NCBI RefSeq assembly: GCF_040939455.1 | Contig: NC_134113.1 | Coordinates: 16,478,501 to 16,542,500 of the forward strand | From: Microcebus murinus | Taxonomy: Eukaryota > Chordata > Mammalia > Primates > Cheirogaleidae | Length of the DNA stretch: 64,000 nt | Direction of reading: 5' to 3' | In this document: positions 32,375 to 43,224 of the stretch, piece by piece | Layout of the letters: each line of letters begins with the position of its first letter | Numbering within the stretch: the first letter of the stretch is position 1 | Position numbers and translations under genes: made by a program | Notes under the pieces: generated by a model | The model's input: only the letters and a program-made list of their open reading frames with translations | What the model was told of the DNA's origin: nothing | Database searches by the model: none

Positions 32375-34063
32375 GTTCAGGAGTTCAAGGAAGACTTCCT
32401 AGAAAAGGTACCTTAGAATCAATCTTAGGGGAAAAAAGTTTATCACAATAAACCAGTTCACATTTAGTAAAAAGCTGTCTATGTAAGTTTACAAATCACT
32501 AAAGTATTTCAGGAATCTAAAAAATTAGTATATACATGTTCTAGAAGCTTAAAGTCTAGCTGGGGACACACTGGCAGGAAATAGGAAAAAATAGGTTTCT
32601 TTGTATTTGCTATGTTCCTACTATATCAGGCTTTTTACCTACATATTATATTTTTATTTAAATTTCACAACATCCTCACTTTTGAAAACTAAGAATATGA
32701 AACTCAGAAAGCTTGGTTGAGTTTTCGAAGACCATTCAGCTACCAGATAAAACCCTTAGAGTTCAACAAGGTCTGCCCCATAGCATCAGGTCTCATGAGT
32801 CTTGAGTAATGAACTTTATGATTTCTCTTCCCTGACTTTGGCCTGCATCTAGCAACTGGCCTGCCCTGCCAGCCCTTTTCCTGGGACATCCAGTAGACCA
32901 CAGCAGAGCCACAACTATATTATTGGGCTGTGTGTTGACTGTCAGTAGAAACAGCCCAACCCATTCCAGAACATAATGTACCAAACCCTTTCTTCCTGAT
33001 ACATGGATCCACTTGGCCCCATCCCTGTACAAATGGCTTATTTCTTCTTAAATATAATTCCTTGTTCTTGTAGAGCTACAATCTCTGTGTTTCCAGCAGA
33101 GACATCAAGTGTTCGGATTCCGATCCCATTTCAGCTGTGAGTCAAGGGATCCTGGTTGGTGTTCAGTGCACTAAACAGTAACCAAAATAAATATCCCGGG
33201 AGCCAGAAACCTAAGGTTGCCTCCCACTCGGGAGGTTGCGAGGTTTCCGTTGTCAGTGTGTGTTTCCCTTTCAGGACAAGGCAAGCTATGTATGTGCTAA
33301 ATAGGAATGTTACACGATCCGCCCCACCCCCCACCGGTGCTAAAAGAAAAATATGGGTCAAATATAAGAGAAAAAAAAATGGCGCCAGAAAGAAAGAGGA
33401 GCCAAACTAAATTTGGCATTTCACCTTTCATTTCCCCCAAAATGCCGCCTATCCACAATCCCAACTCAGTGTCAGATGTTTAAAATGTTTTCATTGTTCC
33501 TTCCCCCAGCCCAGCTCCAAATCCCAGAAAGAAAGGGGGGAAAATCAATGCCATACAGATGTGTTTATCCCCTCTTGCCTGGATAAAAGGCTCCTTTCAA
33601 GTACTGTGCATATCTTCCAGGCTGCATCTCTGCACGCTTAGGAATGCCACATGGCAGCTAGGTCAGGACTGCTCCTTTGCTGTCCTTTTCATGTCAAACC
33701 CAAGCTTTTGTTCTCTGATGCTAAGGTTGACAGATGTGTTCTCAGGCAGCCACACACTGGAAACACATGGCGGACTGAAGCCCCTGGGCTCCTGGACCAA
33801 AGCATGGCCAGTGACATTGAGGAGGTAATTCCACGATTTCCCGAGAGGCTCCAGGATCCCACTGGGGTGGAGATAAGGCGAGGTGAGGATGACACAGGGC
33901 GGGAGCATGCTCGGGACAGAGGGAAGCGAGGAGGAACGTTGGTGAGACCTCATCTCTTCCTAGCCCTGGTCTGTCTGGGCTTAAGGTATTAAGTTGTAGG
34001 AAAGGCTCACCGCAGCTTGTAGTACTCAACTCTGTGTTCTGTGTGCCCATGCAGGTAATCACA
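32375..34063. other. Unassigned sequence
   Basis: No repeat family is recognised over about 1.7 kb except weak MIR-like text near 32690-32760. 33150-33560 includes mixed motifs such as AAATGGCGCC and reads as single-copy DNA. Several overlapping frames at 33559-34089 lack domains. Confidence 0.4.
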
Positions 34064-34385
34064 CCTCCCCCCCCCCCCATTCCTTCCATTCTTTTGCTTT
34101 TTTCTCCTTCCTTCCTTTCTTCTCCTTCCCTCCCTCTTTTCTGCCCTCCTTTTTTCTTTCCTTTTTTCCTTTCTTTCTTCCTTCCTTCCTTGCTTTCTTT
34201 CTGCCTTTCTGCAGTCTTTCTTTTCTATCTTTTCTCAAACACTTTTTCTTTCCTCCCTCATACTTTCCTCTTTCATCTTTATCTTTGCTCTCCCCCCATG
34301 CCTGTCTCTCTCATCTCTTATCTCTCATCTCCCATCTCTCATCTCTCTCTCTCTCTCCTTCCCTCCTCCCTCCCTCTCAGCTTCA
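34064..34385 (+). repeat. Polypyrimidine tract starting with C12
   Basis: C12 (34067-34078) is followed by about 300 bases made almost entirely of CTTT, CCTT, TCTC and ATCTCTC units. The frames through it encode FLPSF-type low-complexity strings and are not genes. The tract may form triplex or i-motif structures. Confidence 0.92.
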
Positions 34386-34499
34386 TATATATATTAAATT
34401 CATCATAGATAATGTCTTTTGTTTTAACAGTGTCCATTCCACCTTCTTTTAGTAACAGCACTCTGATTTTCCTTGGAAAACCAACCTCCCCTTTCTTAG

Positions 34500-34772
34500 C
34501 CCATCTGGTCTGGTCGGCACAGACATTCCCCCATCTTGGTCTGAGGACTCAAGCTTGGCCAATCCATGTCAATGAAATTCAAGTCCAAAACTTTGGTTGT
34601 AACTATCAGAAAAAAGAGAAGCTCCTGTCCCTTGGGAATCCTGAGAAGACAGGGGTAAGTCTGGAGCTGCCGGCATACATTTTGCTACTACTATTCCTCG
34701 TGGTAATTTTTTTTTTTTTTTTTTTTTGGCTTAAGCCAATTTGAATTGGTTAATGTCCATTGCAACTCAAAG
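34500..34772 (+). mobile_element. Possible old LTR-type repeat with internal poly-T
   Basis: CTTGGCCAATCCATGTC and TCAGAAAAAAGAGAAGCTCC are followed by a run of about 20 T (34708-34728). TTAAGCCAATTTGAATTGG and TCCATTGCAACTC come next. I know a mammalian repeat with the same poly-T to TTAAGCCAGTTTGAGTTGG order but cannot name it. Confidence 0.45.
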
Positions 34773-35018
34773 CAGCCTGGGAGATGCACCCCCACCCCTG
34801 CGCCACCTTTAACAAAAGAGACACACCCTGGTTGTCCAGAAGAAAACAGACTTGCCTTTTTCTCCCTCTTAAAATCAATTCACCCCCAACCTCATTCCTG
34901 GAAAAAATAAATAAGGCCGAGTCTCACCCTCAAGGAGGATGTCATACTCTATGCTCACTGTTATAGCTGAGATATTCATGGGTCCTCAGTACGGAAGGTT
35001 TTAGTAGCCTCAATCCCA
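34773..35018. other. Unassigned sequence
   Basis: Nothing recognised; a short single-copy stretch between a possible LTR and a MIR. Confidence 0.4.
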
Positions 35019-35132
35019 ACAACGGAAGCTAAAGCTCAGAGAGATAATGTGACTTGCAGGAAACTCACGGCAGAGCCGGGATTTGAACCCTGCTCCAAAG
35101 CCCATACAACTCTATGCTGAACATTATCCTCC
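35019..35132 (-). mobile_element. MIR SINE fragment, minus strand
   Basis: AGCTCAGAGAGATAATGTGAC, GCAGAGCCGGGATTTGAACCC and CCATACAACTCTATGC are antisense MIR core. Confidence 0.82.
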
Positions 35133-35271
35133 TAAATTAGATTAGGCTCCTAATCTCAAAGCCAATGCCATCTTCTAAAAACCAAGGTCCATATAGAAAA
35201 TGTAATAATTTCTTCCAGCTTTTGATTATAGACATCATCCTAAAATCACCAACTCTGATGTCTAAAAGGTA

Positions 35272-35418
35272 CTTTAGAAAATACCTAGATCAACAGTGTT
35301 GCCTTACAGTGGAGGAATTTGAGTCCTGGAGAGGTAACACTCTTACCAATGATCCCACAGCTATCTGTGGCAGAGCCAGCATCAAACACACGGCCCTGAC
35401 CCCTGTACCACATCAACC
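35272..35418 (-). mobile_element. MIR SINE fragment, minus strand
   Basis: TACAGTGGAGGAATTTGAG, GATCCCACAGCTATCTGTGG and CAGAGCCAGCATCAAACAC are in MIR order, antisense. Confidence 0.75.
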
Positions 35419-35449
35419 TATTTCTATTTTGGAAGAAGGGTGTACAAAC

Positions 35450-35662
35450 CAGTGGTTCAACCTGCAAGTTCTGGAATGAGACAATGTTGGGTTCCAATCT
35501 TGGCCATGCCACATTTACACCATATGACATTAGCCTCCCTATAGCTTACTTTTCCTTAGACACATCTGGGCATAACAAAAGCACCTGTGATGAGAAGCAA
35601 AGGAGGCAATGCACAAAAGCCATCAATCAGCTCGGTGCCTGGCACACAGTGACTCCCTGGCC
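35450..35662 (+). mobile_element. MIR SINE, plus strand
   Basis: TTCTGGAATGAGACAATG, GGTTCCAATCTTGGCCATGCC, ATTAGCCTCCCTATAGC and a 3' end GTGCCTGGCACACAGTGAC. It lies 32 bp after an opposite-facing MIR. Confidence 0.72.
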
Positions 35663-36514
35663 ACCACCACTGCACAAGCCACACCCCTCTCAACCAATAT
35701 GTTCCAAACAAGAGAGACAGGCATCAGGGAAGACGGATACAGTTCAATAAGCACATAAAACACAAGCATTTCCCCCATCTCGAGCTGACAGTGATGAATA
35801 GAACCTGGAGATCATAATCATATTATGGAGAAAGAATTCAAAACAAGGAGACGTGGAGCAGAGGGCTGGAGTCTCCCACCTCCTGCCCACCCCTCTTATC
35901 TGGCTAAGCATCATTTAGCATGTGCCCTCACACATCACCCAGAAGGGTAATAATCAGGTGCCAGGCTTCTCTGCTACGTGAGAAATTCCTCATTCCCAAG
36001 TGTTAGCATTTCCAGGCTCAGTGTGAAAGGCAGGGAAGCATCCCCGGGCATGGCGAGAGTGAAGTTCCTCTCTCCCCCCTAGCCAGCACCCCTTCCCCAA
36101 CACATGGCCTCACTCTCTGCACACTCACCCTGCCCTGAGCCTTCTCCAGCAGCCAGCCCTTGAGACGGGGGTGCTGTAGGAAGGGGACTGTTAAAGGCAA
36201 CCCCAAATCCCACAGCACCAGGGACAATGGCTGTGTATGTCCTACAAAACCTTGAGAACAAATCCTCAGCACCCCCAGCCTCTTACAGATTTCAGAATGC
36301 TTATATTACACATGTCAGCTGGCTACGAGCTTCTGTTTGAAAAAGACATTCAAAGACAGCCCCATTTTGCCTCCATCTATAAAATCTGCTGCCTTCCCAG
36401 AACAGAGGAATGGGAACATGAGATAGTGAGACAAGCATGGGTGTTGAAGGCAGAGTGGTTTTGGGGTCCAACCTGACTCCCCAGTCACAGAGAAGGTGGC
36501 CTTTTGGTAACCTA
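35663..36514. other. Unassigned sequence
   Basis: No family is recognised. 36060-36200 is C-rich on the + strand. No exon signal is seen. Confidence 0.4.
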
Positions 36515-37345
36515 CAGGGCTTTAAAAAAATATCTTTATTGAGATATAATTCACATATCATACCACTCACCCATTAAGAGTACACAGTCCAGTGGTTTTC
36601 AGTATGTCCACAGAGCTGTGCAATCATCACAATCAATTTTAGACATTTTTATCACCCAAGAAAGAAATTCCATAGTCAGTAGTAGTCATTCCATATCTCT
36701 CTCCCCATCACCTGCTCCCTCCAGCCCTAGGTAATCGAGTATTTACTTTGTCTCTATTTGTCAATTCTGAACTTTTTTCCCCTCCTATCTAACTGTAATT
36801 ATATAGCCTTTGATCGAGATCTCCCCATCCATGTGAATGGGCAACACGCCCATATCAGAGGCTTGGGTGGTTAGGGAGGGGTCCTACTCTGTCCTTCTCT
36901 GAGCTCATTTTTTTTAGATTCTACAAGTAAATGAAATCATTTGGTATTTGTCTTTCTGTGCTGATTTATTTCATTTAACATAGTGTTCTCCAGGTTCCTC
37001 CATGTTGTCCCAAATGCCAGGATTTCATCCCTTTCATAGCTAAATAGTATTCCATTTTGTATATGTATCACATTTTCTTTATCCACTCACCTGTTTTTGG
37101 ACACTTAGGTTGATTCTATATCTTGGCTATTGTGAATAACGCTGCAATGAACATAGGAGTGCAGATATCTCTTCAATATACTGATTTCAATAACTTTGGA
37201 TACATACCCACAAGTGGGATTGCTGGGTCATGTGGTAGTTCTATTTTTAATTATTTGAGGAACCTCCATGCTATTTTCCATAATAGCTGTACTACCAACA
37301 GTGCGTAAGGGTTTCCCTTTTCTCCACATCCTCATATCCTAGTTT
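36515..37345 (-). mobile_element. Old L1 (L1M-type) 3' part, minus strand
   Basis: It begins at the 3' UTR end (TCTTTATTGAGATATAATTC) and passes through TGCAATCATCACAATCAAT and CTTTTTATCCACTCACCTG-like sequence. GGCTATTGTGAATAACGCTGC and CCCACAAGTGGGATTGCTGG follow, all antisense ORF2. About 100 bp at 36805-36905 does not fit L1 and may be a small insertion. The 61-codon + frame at 37123-37308 is antisense. Confidence 0.9.
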
Positions 37346-37761
37346 CTGGAGTGCAGTGAGGAGGGAGAAAACCCCCATCCCATCACACTGGTACCCCCTC
37401 AACCAGCTACAGCTCCCAGGTTCAGAGGTGCCCCAGCAGAGGAGCTCAGAAGAGCACAGGGCATTTTCATTCTAGGGCAAGCTCTGTCCCAGATGAGCTG
37501 TGTGATCTTGAGTGAGCAAGTTAATCTCACTCAGATTGCTGCGCATCTGTAAGAGGAGGGAATCTGCTCAGATCACTGGGAAAGCCCTCTCCAGCTTTAT
37601 TCTTCTTATTGAATGTGTCTACCACACACTTTCTGTTGCCCTGTCCCACTGTCAAGCTACTTCGGCAAGTCACTTTATTACTCCTGGCTTAGCCTTCTCA
37701 TTTCAAGTCAGAAGCATGTGCTGAGTTCCTATCACTTGTCAAGCACTGGAGATACAAAGGT
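37346..37761. other. Unassigned sequence
   Basis: 37690-37761 (GTGCTGAGTTCCTATCACTTG, CAAGCACTGGAGATACAAAG) looks like one half of an ancient repeat that may resume at 38219. The rest has no assignment. Confidence 0.4.
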
Positions 37762-38218
37762 AAATGTGGCCGATTGCATTTTTGGTTCCAATTCATCCCC
37801 TCTCCATGGAGTCATGCCCTTTGCCATGTGACTTTGCACTTCTTTCCACTCAAGGGCCAGGGTTCATTTTCTTGCTCCTTGAATTTGAGTTGGACCACGT
37901 GATTTGCTTTGGTCATTGGGATACAGAAGTAATGGAGTGCTAGCTCCAAGCCTGGGCTTTACAAGCTTTGTGTTTTTCTGTGTGCCCTGTAGCGCCTCCA
38001 CCATTTTTGTGAGAGTGGCATCCCAAGGCTAGTCTTCTGGTCCAAGAAGAATCGTAGACACCTGGAGCAGAACAGGCTCATCCCACCGAGCCCTGGCTCT
38101 GTAGACAGCCCAAGGCCAACACCTACCTGTGTGAGCTTAAAAAGTATTTATCTTTGTATGTCACTGAGGCTGTGTGCTTGTTTTTTATGCCGCATGACTG
38201 TGGCGATAACTAGCCAGC
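37762..38218 (+). mobile_element. MLT1-type MaLR LTR (MLT1J/K-like), plus strand
   Basis: TGCCATGTGACTTTGCACTTC, GTGATTTGCTTTGGTCATTGG, CAGAAGTAATGGAGTGCTAG, then TCTTCTGGTCCAAGAAG and CACTGAGGCTGTGTGCTTG read in the order of an old MLT1 LTR. It appears to split an ancient repeat (37690-37761 and 38219-38450). Confidence 0.65.
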
Positions 38219-38717
38219 AGTGAGTCATGAAGGAATGATTTATGAATGGAGGAATCAAAGGGCATTTGAACTGAGTCTCAAAAGACAAGTAGGAATGAGC
38301 CACACTGGGCCACGAGGCATTCCAGGCACTGGGAACGGAGAGAGCAAAGGCACAGAGGCAAGAGACAGCACGGCAAGGCTGAAGAATAACAGGTGGTGGG
38401 TGGTGAGATCAGAGCGTGCCTGTGGGGGTGACATAGGACATGAATGATCCAGTTATTTGGGAAAATCGCAACAGGCCCTTCCAGCCGTACAATTCTGCTT
38501 TTTCTGATTCTGCCAGCTTCGCTCAGCATGTCAGAACTTGGCTCTGAGCTTCTGGCACTTTCATCCTCAAGAGCCTTTCATTCTATTTAGCTTATCAGCG
38601 GGAGGGGCTGCTGCTTCTCTGAGAGGTCTCACTGACAATACCAAGTCCTGCCCAGGAGACCATGTGGCTCCCTTCTCCTCTGCGCTACTTACAGACTCTC
38701 CAGGTTGACCCCCTCAA
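38219..38717. other. Ancient repeat-like sequence, then unassigned
   Basis: 38225-38450 (ACTGAGTCTCAAAAGACAAG, GGCATTCCAGGCACTGGG, GAGCAAAGGCACAGAGG) follows the order of an ancient mammalian repeat whose name I do not know. A similar order occurs at 10440-10620. 38450-38717 is unassigned. Confidence 0.4.
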
Positions 38718-39106
38718 TTGGGAGGTACTGTAGTCCATTTGGGGAACTATAATAAAATAGCATAGACTGGGTGGCTTCTGCACAACAGGAATTCGTTTCT
38801 TACAGTTCTGGAGACTGGGAAGTCCAAGGTCAAGGCCCTGCAGATTCTGTGCCTGTTGAAGACCTGCTTCCTGGTTCATAGACAGCGTCTTCTTGCTGTA
38901 ACCTCACATGGCAGAAGGGGCAAGGGAGCCCTCTGGGGTCCCTTTATATAAGGACACTAATCTCATTCATGAGGGCTCCACCCTCATGATCTAATCACTT
39001 CCAACCCCCCCACACACACACCTCTAAATACTATCACATTGGGGGGTAGGTTTCAACATATGAATTTAGGGTTGGGACACAAACATTCAGTCTATATAGC
39101 AGGAAG
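38718..39106 (-). mobile_element. MaLR-type LTR, minus strand
   Basis: ATAGCATAGACTGGGTGGCTT, TTACAGTTCTGGAGACTGGG, AAGTCCAAGGTCAAGGCC, GCTTCCTGGTTCATAGACAG, ACCTCACATGGCAGAAGGGG and TAGGTTTCAACATATGAATT are the antisense form of a common MaLR LTR. A short ACAC run lies at about 39010-39021. It is solitary. Confidence 0.88.
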
Positions 39107-39202
39107 GGAGGAGGGCATGACACGTGGGTTGTGCAGAATATTACAGGGAGACTTAGCTGTTTGAGCAACTAGCAGCCTGGTGAGAGTTTTATTCATCAGA
39201 GC

Positions 39203-39425
39203 CGGACAGGCCCTGTGGCCAAATGGCATGAGGTCAGGTCCCAACTCAACTAATTACTAGCTAGCTGTGTAACCTTGGAGTAGCTGATTTAACCTTTCTT
39301 TGCCTCAGTTTCTTTATTTATAAATAGAGGCGACAAAGGTACCTACTTCATAAGATTGTTATAAAGATTTAATGAATTAATATTAGCTATGTGCTCAGAC
39401 TTATGCCTGGTAGTCTTCTCCAAGC
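39203..39425 (+). mobile_element. MIR SINE, plus strand
   Basis: ATTACTAGCTAGCTGTGTAAC, CTTGGAGTAGCTGATTTAAC, TTTGCCTCAGTTTCTTTATT and AAAGATTTAATGAATTAATA, then a weak 3' end. A near-complete core. Confidence 0.92.
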
Positions 39426-39689
39426 TGTTCACTGTACTCTCTCTCCCTTTCTTTCCCTCTCTCTCCTTCTTTTACTTCTTTTAAATTACTCAAAAACTGT
39501 TTATTGAGCTCCTACTGCATGCAGGCACTCTGTTGGGGGCTGGGGCCTGCCCTCGGGAGGCATATGACCTGGGACACAGGTGGCACCATTGGTGGGACAA
39601 GAGCAGAGCGGGGGAGCGCAGGGTCCGAGGGGCTCCCAGGAAGAACCACTCACACGCTGAGCTCCCAGAAGGCATCATCCACTAGCAAC

Positions 39690-40160
39690 ATGAACCTGAT
39701 CTTGCTACCCTTTATATTTATATTCCCCAGTGGCTCCCAGTCACCCTCAGGTTTATGCAAACTCCCTAAACTGGCTTGTACAACCCCCTGTGACTAGAAG
39801 ATTGGGCCTGTTTTCTTCTTGGCCTCATCAGCTGCCACAGTCCCCTTCTCAGCAGTGCTTCTTTACCTCCCACAACAGGTCCCACTTGGTGTCACCTCCA
39901 AGTTTTTACAGAGGTGTCCCCTGTTCTGTCTCATTTGTCATTCACAGCACATCTTCCCCCACCTTGCAGGTCTCCACCAGTGTCCTTAGCATCTTGTTCT
40001 TCCCTCACCGTGGCATTTATCTGACTGTTTTGTAATTGCTGGTTTCTTGACTTATTTCTCCCTCCACTAACTGTCAGCCTCTTGACCATAGGAACGAGGT
40101 CTGTCGTGCCCACTCTGTAATCGAAGCCCCTGGCCCAAATGGTGCCTGCACCGGAGTGAG
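39690..40160 (+). mobile_element. L2 LINE 3' end, plus strand
   Basis: CCAGTGGCTCCCAGTCACC and CAGGTCCCACTTGGTGTCACC are followed by AGAGGTGTCCCCTGTTCTG. CACCGTGGCATTTATCTGAC and CAGCCTCTTGACCATAGG, then AACGAGGTCTGTC, come next. The L2 order is clear; the final AATAAATATTTG motif is lost. Confidence 0.72.
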
Positions 40161-40435
40161 AAGTCCATTCACATTTACCAAAACGGATTGGGTGGGCTGA
40201 ACCTCCCATGGAGAGCAGCCTTTGATGTAGGCCTGGCCTGGGTTTTCAGCATTATCTAGCCTGGTCCTTAAATAGACCAAATCCTTATTTTCCTTCTTAA
40301 ATATTTTTAAAGTAATATATTTAATAACTCAAAATAGAGTTTGACAGTGGTGGCTTCCTACATGGAAGAAAACAACATCTTGCTAAAGAAATCCACAGAT
40401 TGTTAGTAGCTGGAGCCAGGAGCTCGTGTAATCTC
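40161..40435. other. Unassigned sequence
   Basis: Nothing recognised. Confidence 0.4.
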
Positions 40436-40588
40436 CAAAAGGACCCTCTGAGATGTTGCTTGCCATTTTGACAGCCAGAAAACAGAGCCTCCAAAGAGTC
40501 GAGTAACTGCCTAGTCCCGCTGCGAGGAAGTGGCAAACCGAGGCCCAAACCAGAAGCTTCTCATTTACATGCCTCTACCCTGAGACTA
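40436..40588 (-). mobile_element. MIR SINE fragment, minus strand
   Basis: CCATTTTGACAGCCAGAAAAC, AGAGTCGAGTAACTGCC and AGGAAGTGGCAAACCGAGGC resemble antisense MIR at low identity. Confidence 0.5.
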
Positions 40589-41748
40589 ATGGCCATGCCC
40601 GCAAGATACCCCTGCCTGGGGGAGAAGAGCCTCAGTGAGAAAACTTCCTCGTTGTCTGGACCTTTAAAACAATTTCGAGACTATCTCCCTGAATAGTTTC
40701 TTTAAAGAAGCAGAGGAAAGCACGTAGCAAATTAAAGAGTGGCAGGGTCTCTAAAAGTCAAATTTCTGCCATTCTTGCTCTGGGGTTTGCGAAATCCCTG
40801 GTGACCTGTAGCAGATCCTGTGCATTCCAACGAGTGTGTAATGAAAACAGCCTGGTCTCTCTATGTGGGTCCACAAGAGCATGGGGCTCTCTCAAAAGTC
40901 AAGAGTTATGCTATTTCTCAGCCACTCACAGAAAGCCAAATCAGGCCGCCTCCGGAAAAAGCGAGGGGCCACCATGGTGGGCGCCCTTCCTTTGGGCTGG
41001 TTTCCCATCCCACGAAACTCCATGTGAGATGCCCTTGGGAATCATTCATTGTTTGGAATTTAAACATCTCATACTTTTTCTAGACCCAGAGAAAGTATTT
41101 TTTAGGTATGCCAAGAATTAACCAGCAAGAAGGGCATCCATTTAATTGTATTTGAAACAGAAGCTAATGTTGTTAGCACACAGGCCACATTTGCCCATAA
41201 CATGAGGGCAGTGGGGGGAAATTATAAAAAATATGTAAAACTAGAACCCATTTTGAGCAGACCTACCCAGGGACAACAGTGCTAAAATGGCCATTGTTAC
41301 ACGGCATTCGTCTTTGTGTTAGTAGACAAGAAATCTAACTTGCTGTCTACATCCATTGTGCTGTTGGGACACCTTTGATCTCCCAAATCAGCAAGAATCC
41401 CAAAGGGAAGCTCACAGTGTTTTCGATTATTATCTTTAAAGTCTAAAATTCCTTAGGTGAAATTCAGTATGAAACGCATCCATGCAATGGGGAAGGTGAG
41501 TGGCTATGTCAACATCTGGGTCTTATTAAGGCACAGCTATTTTCACTAGGCAGTGAACTGGAGAAACCAAATTCCTTGATAAAGCTCGAAATTTCCAGGA
41601 ACTGCTTGTAAAAGGCATTTCTTCTGTCTGGTTATTTTTCATAACACACAGCACTGTGAGTTCCTGCCCAGCCAAGCCGTCGGGATAAAAGGCATTATCT
41701 GTTTGTCGAATTGTCTCTAAAGCATTAATGCTCCGGTTCACTGTTTGG
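40589..41748. other. Repeat-free stretch, possible conserved non-coding DNA
   Basis: About 1.1 kb without a recognisable repeat in a repeat-dense neighbourhood. It holds balanced composition with AT-core words (TTTAATTGTATTTG, AGCATTAATGCT palindrome at about 41718-41729). No protein-like frame with a known domain is seen. Confidence 0.35.
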
Positions 41749-42156
41749 TTTTGACCTTTGTAGAACACTGCGCAATTTACAACGCCTTTGCGCATACCTC
41801 CTGCCTTTTGATCTCCACGGCAGCCCTGAGAGGGGGCAGGCGCACATGCTGTCTTCATTTTACAGTCGGAGAAACTGAGGCCGAGAGAGAGCCTGTGATT
41901 TGGGTAAAGCTGGTAGGACAGTGCTTCTCACCTTCCAATGAGCAGGTGAATCATCTGGGGATCCAGGTAAAATGAAAATTCTGATCCAGTAGGTCTGGCG
42001 TAAGCCTAGATTCTGCTTTCTAACAGCTCCCAGGTGGCACGAATGCTGCTGGTCCACGGACCACACTTTAAGTAGCAAGGAAATCAGAGGCAGGTTCAGG
42101 ACTCAAAATGGAGTCTTGGGTTTCCACGTCTAAGGCTATTATACTAAATCATGTTG
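41749..42156 (-). mobile_element. MIR SINE, minus strand, split by MER5A
   Basis: The left part (41749-41918) has TACCTCCTGCCTTTTGATC, CATTTTACAGTCGGAGAAAC and TGAGGCCGAGAGAGAGCC. The right part (42080-42156) has CAGGTTCAGGACTCAAAATG, GTCTAAGGCTATTATACTAA. The two halves continue each other across the MER5A at 41919-42078. Confidence 0.78.
41919..42078 (-). mobile_element. MER5A-type element, minus strand
   Basis: It starts CAGTGCTTCTCACCTTCC and runs through GGTGAATCATCTGGGGATCC, ATTCTGATCCAGTAGGTCTG and CTGCTTTCTAACAGCTCCC, ending TGCTGGTCCACGGACCACAC, TTTAAGTAGCAAG. Near complete. Confidence 0.9.
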
Positions 42157-42171
42157 CTTATGTAAGGGTAA

Positions 42172-42406
42172 AGGTATGAGTTCTACAGAGCCTGACTGAC
42201 TGTCTGGGTTCAAGCCCCACCTCCAGCACCTGTTAGCCTTGCACAGTTGTCTTCATCTCTCCAAGCCTCCTTTTGTCACCTGCAAAATGGGGGAAAGTGG
42301 CAACAACACTCACAGGATTGTTTTTGAGAATTAAAGGAAATAATGCATTAAAACAGAACAGCACCTGACACACAGTAGGAGCTTAATAAATGTCACCTAT
42401 TTTTAT
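42172..42406 (+). mobile_element. MIR SINE, plus strand
   Basis: TCTGGGTTCAAGCCCCACC, TCATCTCTCCAAGCCTCC, TGCAAAATGGGGGAAAGTGG, GCACCTGACACACAGTAGG and AGCTTAATAAATG. A clear full core. Confidence 0.92.
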
Positions 42407-42407
42407 T

Positions 42408-42506
42408 AGTTCTAGGTTGGAGTCAAGTCCTAACTGTGAAGAGTCCTTTTCAGAGCCTCTGGTTGCTAATCTGCAAAATGGGAACAATAAAAGCTAACTT
42501 CTAGGT
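42408..42506 (+). mobile_element. MIR SINE fragment, plus strand
   Basis: GGAGTCAAGTCCTAACTGTG and AGCCTCTGGTTGCTAATCTG, GCAAAATGGGAACAATAAAAG read as a second MIR directly after the first. An L1 fragment cuts it. Confidence 0.65.
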
Positions 42507-42674
42507 TCCTCAGGAAATTAAAAATAAAATTAACCATGTGATCCAGCAATCCCACTTCTGGGTATCTATCCAGAAGAAATGAAATCAGTATGCTAAAGAG
42601 ATATCTGCACTCCCAGATTCACTGCAACATTATTCACAATAACTAAGACATGGAAGCAACCTAGGTGACCACAG
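42507..42674 (+). mobile_element. Old L1 ORF2 fragment, plus strand
   Basis: GTGATCCAGCAATCCCACTTC, TGGGTATCTATCCAGAAG, GATATCTGCACTCCCAGATTC and GCAACATTATTCACAATAAC are the ORF2 C-terminal region, truncated at both ends. Confidence 0.9.
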
Positions 42675-42919
42675 CTATCTGTGCCTTGGTAGCACAATAG
42701 CGCTTCTGCCCCAGCAGGGTGGCCCCTGTTGTGGACCTTGATGCTTTCTCGTTTCATGCTCAAGCTCAGTGCAAAGAGTTCTTCAAGCGCAGGACAACTT
42801 AGGCATAAACCCAGCAGGGAGACAGGTCACTGGCAAAGCAGTTTGTGTCTTGTGCCTGCCCAATCACGGTGTTGGCGATACAACAATGGATCAAAGGGAA
42901 AACGGAATGGAAGGCAATC
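42675..42919. other. Unassigned sequence
   Basis: Nothing recognised. The words around 42800-42900 are not from a known repeat and no splice-bounded frame is convincing. Confidence 0.4.
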
Positions 42920-43087
42920 GTAGCTGGAGGCAACCTGGGTTTGAGTTCTGATTCTGCCCCCCAAAAACTGTGACCATGAATAACTCACTTAACTTCTCTA
43001 GTAATAACAGTGCTGAAGCTCCCACCTCAAAATGCAGTAACAGGTCTTGCACGTGTCAGACGTCCTGTAAATGCTCTCCCGTCCCTC
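42920..43087 (+). mobile_element. MIR SINE fragment, plus strand
   Basis: GCAACCTGGGTTTGAGTTCTG, CATGAATAACTCACTTAAC, TTCTCTAGTAATAACAG and a weak 3' end. Confidence 0.72.
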
Positions 43088-43224
43088 TTTCTACACCTTC
43101 CCTAATGGGGCTATTTCAAAAAGTCTCAAGGACAAGATGTAACACACATAAAAAGAAACTGTGATGCTGGAACTTGACAGCAAGCAGGCCATCTGAGAGC
43201 AGGTGCCTTCTCACACTGCCCCCA

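Noticed and set aside
34034..34408. 124-codon frame rich in Phe, Leu, Pro and Ser that looks membrane-like
   Set aside because: It reads through the polypyrimidine tract, and hydrophobicity follows from the T/C composition.
42675..42919. tRNA-like or snRNA-like sequence between L1 and MIR
   Set aside because: No A-box/B-box pair with a foldable cloverleaf and no snRNA core motif could be found.
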